29,064 bases of DNA from Thermodesulfovibrio sp. (lineage in GTDB: Bacteria > Nitrospirota > Thermodesulfovibrionia > Thermodesulfovibrionales > Thermodesulfovibrionaceae), in NCBI GenBank assembly GCA_026415595.1, contig JAOAGU010000002.1:1-29064 (forward strand), read 5' to 3'. The translations under genes and the position numbers were made by a program. Positions 25,001 to 29,064 of this stretch are shown one piece after another; within the stretch, counting starts at the first letter, position 1, and every line of letters starts with the position of its first letter. A model generated the notes under the pieces. The model did no database searches, was not told the origin of the DNA, and saw nothing but the letters and a program-made list of their open reading frames with translations.

Positions 25001-25044
25001 CTGCAAGTTCCTTAATTATGAATGAGGCTTTGAAGAAAGCTTGA
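22012..25044 (+). CDS. P2-type cation-transporting ATPase with N-terminal HMA_2 domain
   Basis: 1010 residues. N-terminal HMA_2 domain (about 3-85, HKEIIGRVRLKI, no CxxC), linker, cation-ATPase N-terminal domain (about 120-190), then the pump: actuator loop TGES at 284-287, phosphorylated Asp447 in DKTGTLT, KGAPD nucleotide-binding motif, hinge TGDGINDGP at 754-762, and a long C-terminal membrane domain. Helix 4 has PEGLP (404-408), helix 5 NLSE (Asn822, Glu825) and helix 6 NLISD (Asn850, Asp854). These correspond to Ca2+-site residues of SERCA-like pumps, so Ca2+ or Mn2+ is more likely than Cu or Zn. No CPC motif is present. The ATG follows the repeat-protein stop by 6 bp with no clear ribosome site, suggesting coupled translation. 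Confidence 0.92.
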   Translation: MVKVVHKEIIGRVRLKIIGLKNSEEFREYLFSNLRNIGFITDFSVNLTTGSLLIYYKTEKRLNEVIKFIEDLAETFRKQFLLQRETKKKEDDNKITQISKRILEKIKDKIPFISKHREEDWHLIDWQDVMKSLKTNEFSGLSSDEVKKRLNQFGPNSIDDGKSKSKISLFLSQFKSIPVALLGVASLISILTGGFTDAIFIIGVVITNAIIGYTTERKTESIINSLNKIFEHKSEVIRDGVIKLVDSEDLVPGDIVLLKPGTFINADGRLIESINLTVDESALTGESLPVSKFVNLCISNNGDHIPLADRCNMVYRGTFVVGGQGKAIVIATGNSTEIGKIKSLIEKHESPKTSVQNQLDRLGIKLSIISALICLAIFAIGIIRGYGILEILKSSISLAVAAVPEGLPTVATTTFALGMVNLRKNGILLRQLKGMETLGVINTICFDKTGTLTLNRMTVSEIFTDMKLYESDGRNLYEAFSPVKIEDNPTISKLLKISILCNDSKLTFDNGRYNIVGTPTENALIKLANSLSNNLEDLRNRYRRIKTFYRSENRNFMLTIHETENSEEYLVAIKGAPDKLLEFSNQLIKDGEIISFTERELYIYHEANESMSSKGLRVLGFCYGILEKGQKDLINELSKEDCNCIKIIDSIDIVWLGLIGFKDPIREGTKELIRRFQSAGIETIMITGDQSLTAKAIANELNLGKQGLVNVLETSKLENGVDIEGINVFSRATPTDKLKIVKALQAKGRHVAMTGDGINDGPALKVSDLGISMGRAGTEIARDVAEIVIEDDDLVKLELAIAQGRNTYVNIRKSIHYLVSTNLSEILTMLSCTALNLGQPLTPIQLLWINLISDIFPGLALSIEPLDEELMKKPPRDPEEELLDEKQLRRHFREGTVITLSTIASYLYGVSKYGISPSSSTIAFLTLSLSQILHAYSCRFKDQSILSVNTFSNKYLNLAVGGTLLLQIFMPFIPGLRNLLGMTSLKMIDYGVISLATASSLIMNEALKKA

Positions 25045-25134
25045 AATAAGGAATTAAATATTTTTTATCAATAAAATTTTGTAAAGAAAATATATCTTCT
25101 TGTAGATATGATAGTTGACAGATTTTTTAAATTT

Positions 25135-25506
25135 TTAAATTAAGACTGATATAAATCTTAAAGGTGTATTCTCTAAGCTACTGTCAACTACTGTGCCTAC
25201 AAGACTTTTTACTACAAAATTGCCAGTTTTTTCAAAAGTCTTCTTGATATACTCGTCATTAGTAACAGCTTTTGCGGGGTCAAAATACCCTCTGTTTGTT
25301 AAAAGTCTGATTATATCGTTTTTATTAATTCTTTTAAAATTGTAATTAATGAGAATGCTTCCTGTGATAAGGTTTGTCTCTACAACTCCGATGCCTTCTA
25401 AGGTACTTAGTGCTTTTCTAAGCTCCCACTCTGCTTTTTGATTGTTTTTAAGCAAAGGGCTTTTGATTCTAAGTCTTCCTGGAATGTCATGGATATAAAA
25501 TCTCAT
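25135..25506 (-). CDS. Stand-alone HMA_2-type domain protein
   Basis: 123 residues. Opens MRFYIHDIPGRLRIKSPLL, continuing with NLITGSILINYNF: the same HMA_2 pattern as at 20793 and at the ATPase N-terminus, again with no metal-binding cysteines. The C-terminal 45 residues are weakly amphipathic. It converges on the ATPase gene and overlaps the upstream zinc-ribbon gene by 4 bp (ATGA, 25503-25506), so these two form a small minus-strand operon that closes the island. The start has a GGAGGGTAAT ribosome-site context within the preceding gene. It may compete with or complement the ATPase HMA_2 domain. Confidence 0.8.
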   Translation of the reverse strand: MRFYIHDIPGRLRIKSPLLKNNQKAEWELRKALSTLEGIGVVETNLITGSILINYNFKRINKNDIIRLLTNRGYFDPAKAVTNDEYIKKTFEKTGNFVVKSLVGTVVDSSLENTPLRFISVLI

Positions 25507-25805
25507 ATTACCCTCCTAATTGTATATTTTTTGCATTTAGGATATTGTGAACATCTAAATCTTATTAATCTCTTATTGTTATCTTTCATATAAACATACA
25601 TTTTTTCTTTGCATATATTACAAGTTGGCCTTATATAAAGTTCTCTATTCATTTCAAGAATAAATTGTTTTTTACATAGAATACATATATATCTCTGCTT
25701 ACCTGATTTTGTTTTTCCATATTTGTATATTGCATCTGATTTACACCTCGGACAAATTATGTTTTTACTACATTTTAAAATTATGTTTTTACTACATTTT
25801 ATCAT
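25503..25805 (-). CDS. Double zinc-ribbon protein (InsA-like plus topoisomerase-type ribbon)
   Basis: About 100 residues. First ribbon: CPRCKSDAIYKYGKTKSGKQ followed by RYICILCKKQF, the arrangement found in IS1 InsA-type N-termini. Second ribbon: CNICKEKMYVYMKDNNKRLI followed by a Cys pair, RFRCSQYPKC, like C4 topoisomerase fingers. No transposase catalytic part is present, so this is a small nucleic-acid-binding protein or a domesticated finger, not an active element. The N-terminus carries an exact 8-codon duplication (KCSKNII twice) caused by a 24-bp tandem repeat. No ribosome site precedes the ATG at 25805; the true start is unsure. Co-transcribed with the HMA_2 gene, which it overlaps by 4 bp. 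Confidence 0.65.
   Translation of the reverse strand: MIKCSKNIILKCSKNIICPRCKSDAIYKYGKTKSGKQRYICILCKKQFILEMNRELYIRPTCNICKEKMYVYMKDNNKRLIRFRCSQYPKCKKYTIRRVI
25754..25801. repeat. Perfect 24-bp tandem duplication
   Basis: Two identical 24-bp copies, 25754-25777 and 25778-25801, with no spacer. They lie at the start of the zinc-ribbon gene and keep its frame (8 codons each). The perfect identity points to a recent slippage event. Confidence 0.95.
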
Positions 25806-25841
25806 TCATTTTTATTTAATCAAAAGTTTGTTACAGTATTG

Positions 25842-25887
25842 TTAAATTTTTATTAAATTTTAGTTAAATTTTTTGATAGTAAATTTT
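25842..25887. repeat. 11-bp-phased A/T tracts (possible curved DNA)
   Basis: TTAAATTTT begins at 25842, 25853 and 25864, exactly 11 bp apart, with a fourth variant GTAAATTTT at 25879. Helically phased A-tracts of this type bend DNA. They lie between the divergent zinc-ribbon gene and operator C. Confidence 0.6.
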
Positions 25888-25959
25888 AGTAAGTTTTTGA
25901 TTTTTGAAAAATCTTAAGAATATTAGTATTTATGAAATTTAATACATAAAAGATTAAAC

Positions 25960-25999
25960 TGTTACTAAAATAAACATATTTATGTTACTTTTAGTAACA
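25960..25999 (+). promoter_or_regulatory. Operator C: half-site plus perfect TGTTACT-N3-AGTAACA dyad
   Basis: Half-site TGTTACT at 25960-25966 and the perfect dyad TGTTACTTTTAGTAACA at 25983-25999, which differs from operator B only in the spacer. Half-site start to dyad start is 23 bp here against 20 bp at A and B, yet the half-site to promoter distance (91 bp) is nearly the same. Confidence 0.75.
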
Positions 26000-26049
26000 T
26001 TTTCTATTAATAAATTGAAAATATTTTGAACATTCAAATACCTATATTA

Positions 26050-26065
26050 TGGCATGCTGATTGCA
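26050..26065 (+). promoter_or_regulatory. Sigma-54 promoter C
   Basis: TGGCATGCTGATTGCA matches the sigma-54 consensus (TGGCACG-N4-TTGCW) at all key bases except one C to T: GG at 26051-26052, GC at 26063-26064, ten bases between. It is the best of the three. Transcription would start near 26076. Confidence 0.75.
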
Positions 26066-26078
26066 TCAGAATTGAATT

Positions 26079-27980
26079 ATGGTAAAAATAATTGAAGATA
26101 TTATGGATTTTCTCAAATCTATTCCTCCTTTTGAATTTTTAAGTGATGAAGTTATTAATTCTGTAACAGTTAAAACTTCTATGGAATATTATCCTAAAGG
26201 AACTCATATTCTTATTCAGGATGGTGCACCCAGTGAGTTTTTGTATATTATTAAAAAGGGTGGAGTTAAGGTTTATAGAAAAGTTGAAAGTGAGGAGATT
26301 GTTATAGATTACAGAAGCGAAGGTGATAGTTTTGGTTTTGTCTCTTTGATGAGCGGAGATAAATCAAGAGCAAATATTGTAGCTATTGATGATACAATCT
26401 GCTATCTCATACCAAAGGAAACAATTTTAAATCTTATAAATAGATATTCTGAAGTAAGAGACTTCTTTCTAAGGTCTTTTATGAGCATATACCTTGACAA
26501 AGGATACAGGGAAGAACAGTCTAAGAGAGCCATAACTTCCACAGTTGATAAAATTCTTTTTACTACACCAGTTGAAGAGATTGCTACAAAAAATGTAATT
26601 ACAGTGCCTGAAAACACTTCAATAAGAGATGCTGCAAAGATGATGTGTGAAAATTCTATCAGTTCATTGATAATTATTGATTCTGAGGGAATTCCTGTTG
26701 GCATTATTACAGACAAAGACTTAAGAAGAAAGGTTGTTGCTTCAGCAAGAGATGTTAACGATCCCGTTAAGAATATAATGAGTTATCCAATCATAAAGAT
26801 AGATGCAAAGGATCTTTGCTTTGAAGCTGTGGTAAGGATGCTTAAATACAACATACATCATCTTTTGGTGATAAAAAATGGCAAGATTGATGGAATTATA
26901 ACAAATCATGACATAATGATGCTTCAAGGGTTGTCACCTATTACAATTGTTAGGGATTTAGAAATTCAGCAAACAGCTGAAGGCTTAATGAATGCAGCTA
27001 AGCAGATGAACACAGTGGTGGGAAATCTTATTTCTCAAGGTGCGAAAGCAAGCAATATAACCAGAATCATAACAGAGATAAATGACAGAATCATAAGGAA
27101 AATTATTCAGTTTGCTGAAAGAGAATTTGGACAGCCACCTGTTCCATATTGTTGGCTTGCTCTTGGCTCAGAGGGAAGGAAAGAACAAACTTTTAAAACT
27201 GATCAAGATAACGCATTAATATATACTGATCCACCTCCTGCCCAGCAAGAGGCAGTCCAAAAATATTTTCTTGAATTTACTGCATATATAAAAGAAAATC
27301 TGCTAATATGCGGTTTCCCTCCTTGTCCAGGAGATATTATGGCAAGTAATCCTAAGTGGTGTCAGCCTCTTAAAATATGGAAGAAATATTTTTCTCAATG
27401 GATATATACACCAAAAGGTGAAAATATTAATCTTTCAAATATATTTTTTGATTTCAGAGGTATTTATGGTGATCTCTCCCTTGAGGAAAATCTTAGAGAT
27501 TATCTTTTAGGTATTGTTAAAGACCAGAAAGTATTCCTTGGGTATTTAGCTAATCTTGCTGTAAGAAATAAGCCTCCTCTTGGTTTTTTCAAGACCTTCG
27601 TTGTAGAGAAAAGTGGAGAACATAAAGACAAATTGAACTTAAAAATCAAGGGAATTGCCCCTATAGTTGACATAATAAGACTTTTTAGTCTTGAAAAAGG
27701 AATAAGAGAGACGTCTACCTTAGAAAGAATAGAGGCATTAAAAAGCAAACACACGGTTGTAAGGGACTATGCCGATGAAATAATATATGCCTTTGAATTC
27801 CTAATGCTGCTTAGGATAAAGAAGCAGTATGAACAGGTATTAAAGGGCAATATGCCTAACAATTTTATTGATCCTGAGTCATTAAGTAATCTTGAGAAAA
27901 AACTATTAAAGGATACTTTTCAGCTTATATCAAAGTTACAGGATATTCTTATTGAGAGATATAAGCTAATGATAATATAG
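26079..27980 (+). CDS. cNMP-binding-like / CBS / DUF294 nucleotidyltransferase protein, second copy
   Basis: 633 residues from ATG 26079, paralogous to the 15799 gene. Domains: CRP-like fold (about 12-130), CBS pair (about 170-290, with GIITDKDLRRK and GIITNHDIM), DUF294 nucleotidyltransferase with GSEGRKEQ (363-370) and TDQD (374-377), and the helical C-terminal partner (about 470-625). In the CRP-like domain the cassette reads FGFVSLMSGDKSRA: the usual Glu is missing, and an Arg is present but shifted by one. Because putative promoter C would start transcription about 3 bp before this ATG, the ATG at 26103 (MDFLKSIPPFEFLS) may be the real start; it also aligns better with the N-terminus of the paralogue. 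First gene of the third symporter operon. Confidence 0.88.
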   Translation: MVKIIEDIMDFLKSIPPFEFLSDEVINSVTVKTSMEYYPKGTHILIQDGAPSEFLYIIKKGGVKVYRKVESEEIVIDYRSEGDSFGFVSLMSGDKSRANIVAIDDTICYLIPKETILNLINRYSEVRDFFLRSFMSIYLDKGYREEQSKRAITSTVDKILFTTPVEEIATKNVITVPENTSIRDAAKMMCENSISSLIIIDSEGIPVGIITDKDLRRKVVASARDVNDPVKNIMSYPIIKIDAKDLCFEAVVRMLKYNIHHLLVIKNGKIDGIITNHDIMMLQGLSPITIVRDLEIQQTAEGLMNAAKQMNTVVGNLISQGAKASNITRIITEINDRIIRKIIQFAEREFGQPPVPYCWLALGSEGRKEQTFKTDQDNALIYTDPPPAQQEAVQKYFLEFTAYIKENLLICGFPPCPGDIMASNPKWCQPLKIWKKYFSQWIYTPKGENINLSNIFFDFRGIYGDLSLEENLRDYLLGIVKDQKVFLGYLANLAVRNKPPLGFFKTFVVEKSGEHKDKLNLKIKGIAPIVDIIRLFSLEKGIRETSTLERIEALKSKHTVVRDYADEIIYAFEFLMLLRIKKQYEQVLKGNMPNNFIDPESLSNLEKKLLKDTFQLISKLQDILIERYKLMII

Positions 27981-27982
27981 TA

Positions 27983-28675
27983 ATGATTAAATTTTTTAGA
28001 AAAAAAAGAGAGAAAAGCATTATTTCTAAAAAACTTATTGGTGATACAGATTTTGTAGTTGTTGACACGGAACTGACGGGTTTAAATGAGTTTAAGGACA
28101 ACATAATAGCAATTGGCGCAATAAAGATGAAGGGAAGGACAATTAAAATAGGAGATGTTTTTTATAGAACAGTAAGCCCCTCAACAAAAAAATTCCGCAA
28201 GGAAAGCATTATGATTCATGAGATAACACCTTCTGAACTGGAAAATTGCCCTAAGATAGACCCTATTTTAAAAGAATTTATAGAGTTCTCCAAGGATTGC
28301 TTGCTCGTAGGACATTGTGTTAATGTAGATTTAACTTTTTTAAAAAGAGAGATAAGGACTGCTCTGAGGGTAATTTTTGAGCCCTTTGCAATAGATACCT
28401 TATTAATCTATAAATGGCTTATTAAAAGAGGTATTTTACCAATGCATTTTTCAGATAAAAATTCTCTTGAGGATATTGCTCTATCTATGGATATTGAACC
28501 AAAGGAATTACACGATGCCCTTTCAGATGCCTTTACTACAGCGCAAATTTTTCAAAAATTACTTGCCTATCTTGGTGACATAAGAATATTCACCGTTGGT
28601 GAATTATTAGATATAGGCTCCGGTGATGAAAGTAGATATCAGGTGCTTATTAAAAAAGAAGCTTATCCACTCTAA
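27983..28675 (+). CDS. DEDDh-type 3'-5' exonuclease (DnaQ/PolC-like), second copy
   Basis: 230 residues, paralogue of the 12597 gene with the same opening (MIKFFRKKREK). Catalytic set visible: Asp28 and Glu30 in VVDTELTGL, the GHCVNVDLTFL motif II, and HDALSDAFTTAQIF for His and Asp of motif III. The start lies 2 bp after the stop of the cNMP/CBS/nucleotidyltransferase gene, so the two are translated together. That tight coupling supports a joint role, e.g. one protein modifying or steering the other, though the substrate is unknown. A 12-bp gap with AAGGAGGTG leads to the DUF485 gene. Confidence 0.9.
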   Translation: MIKFFRKKREKSIISKKLIGDTDFVVVDTELTGLNEFKDNIIAIGAIKMKGRTIKIGDVFYRTVSPSTKKFRKESIMIHEITPSELENCPKIDPILKEFIEFSKDCLLVGHCVNVDLTFLKREIRTALRVIFEPFAIDTLLIYKWLIKRGILPMHFSDKNSLEDIALSMDIEPKELHDALSDAFTTAQIFQKLLAYLGDIRIFTVGELLDIGSGDESRYQVLIKKEAYPL

Positions 28676-28687
28676 GGAGGTGTATGG

Positions 28688-28987
28688 ATGCTTAAGGAAA
28701 AAATCTTAAACTCATCAGAATTTAGGTCTATTGTGAGAAGTAAAAATTTCATATCTATCATTCTCACTATTCTGGAACTTTTCATTTATTTTGGTTTTAT
28801 TTTGTTGCTTGCGTACGGGAAAGATTTTCTTAGTCAAAAATTTTATGGTCCTATAACAGTTGGTATTCCTATAGGCATTGGAGTGATTGTGCTTTCTTGG
28901 ATGCTTACAGGGTTATATGTGACCTGGGCTAACAAAAACTATGATGAAAAAGTTGCTAATGTTAGAGAAAAATTGGGAGGAGAGTAA
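28688..28987 (+). CDS. DUF485-family small membrane protein (YjcH-like, ActP partner)
   Basis: 99 residues with two membrane helices: SEFRSIVRSKNFISIILTIL, then YFGFILLLAYGKDFLSQK, then YGPITVGIPIGIGVIVLSWM, ending LYVTWANKNYDEKVANVREK. This is the DUF485 pattern of YjcH, which is co-transcribed with the acetate permease ActP in many bacteria. It differs in family from the DUF4212 subunits at 13289 and 17887. An AAGGAGGTG ribosome site sits about 7 bp before the ATG. The stop TAA shares its last A with the next ATG. Confidence 0.9.
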   Translation: MLKEKILNSSEFRSIVRSKNFISIILTILELFIYFGFILLLAYGKDFLSQKFYGPITVGIPIGIGVIVLSWMLTGLYVTWANKNYDEKVANVREKLGGE

Positions 28988-29064
28988 TGTTAGAGACTAC
29001 GATTGGTCAACCAACTTTAACAGCAATAATATTCTTTTTTCTTTTTGTCGCCGGAACTCTTTAC
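28987..29064 (+). CDS. actP: ActP-type cation/acetate symporter, N-terminal fragment (runs off window)
   Basis: Only 26 codons are present. The visible sequence, with GQPTLTAIIFFFLFVAGTLY, aligns with the first membrane helix of E. coli ActP (QPTNWQAIIMFLIFV). The position directly after a DUF485 gene, with a 1-bp stop/start overlap, is the standard yjcH-actP order. The rest of the protein lies to the right of the window. Confidence 0.7.
   Translation, partial: MLETTIGQPTLTAIIFFFLFVAGTLY

Noticed and set aside
25092..25109. ATATCT/AGATAT hairpin between the ATPase and the convergent HMA_2 gene as a terminator
   Set aside because: Only six A-T-rich pairs and no adjoining T-run; too weak to call.
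25261..25267. Additional TGTTACT/AGTAACA half-sites in coding DNA (also 8259-8265)
   Set aside because: Single half-sites inside genes without a dyad or promoter element; expected by chance in AT-rich DNA.
25503..25805. IS1-type insertion sequence (InsA-like finger)
   Set aside because: No transposase catalytic gene, no terminal inverted repeats and no target duplication are visible; only the zinc ribbon is shared.
1..29064. CRISPR arrays, tRNA, rRNA, phage attachment sites
   Set aside because: No regularly spaced repeats, cloverleaf-like or rRNA-like sequence was seen in the intergenic regions.

Overview
The window is AT-rich bacterial DNA, densely packed with short or overlapping gene junctions. 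It begins with 16 bases of Nextera transposase-adapter sequence, so the left edge is a contig or read end. The gene mix (c-di-AMP synthase operon in a cell that also has a PpiD/SurA-like periplasmic protein, sigma-54 control, several acetate-type symporters, low GC) fits a Gram-negative anaerobe, most likely a Thermodesulfovibrio-like member of the Nitrospirota. That assignment is an inference from gene content, not a proven match.

Layout. (1) 17-4222, minus strand: an operon of a SurA_N/PpiD-like membrane protein, cdaA (c-di-AMP cyclase), cdaR (YbbR) and glmM, followed by a truncated comEC. (2) 4330-11106, plus strand: FmdB-type zinc ribbon, gyrA, an NDP-forming acyl-CoA synthetase/GNAT fusion (Pat-like), and a sigma-54 activator whose receiver domain has Glu at the phosphorylation site. 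(3) 11233-12468: an OFA-family MFS carrier. (4) 12597-17640: DEDDh exonuclease, symporter small and large subunits (DUF4212 plus the VC_2705-type SSS protein), a YggT-like protein, and a cNMP/CBS/DUF294 nucleotidyltransferase. (5) 17887-19898: a second DUF4212 plus SSS symporter, then a strong hairpin. (6) 19954-25805: an unknown small gene and a P-type ATPase island containing a DUF5132 protein, three HMA_2-type domains without metal-binding cysteines, a protein built from 22-residue repeats, a P2-type cation ATPase and a zinc-ribbon protein. (7) 26079-29064: a second cNMP/CBS/nucleotidyltransferase plus exonuclease pair, this time with a DUF485/ActP acetate symporter that runs off the window.

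The strongest new signal is regulatory. The three transport operons (4, 5, 7) are each preceded by the same architecture: a TGTTACT-type half-site, then the dyad TGTTACT-N3-AGTAACA (perfect twice, 13/17 once), then a GG-N10-G(C/A) element resembling a sigma-54 promoter. Half-site to GG distance is 93, 94 and 91 bp and dyad centre to GG is 65, 66 and 60 bp. This is what enhancer-dependent sigma-54 control looks like, and an NtrC-family activator is encoded in the same window. I propose a local carboxylate-uptake regulon in which the Pat-like enzyme, the activator and the symporters are linked.

The second candidate is the ATPase island: small membrane and HMA_2 partners plus a 22-residue-repeat amphipathic protein around one P2-type ATPase, which looks like a multi-component transport platform of unknown substrate.
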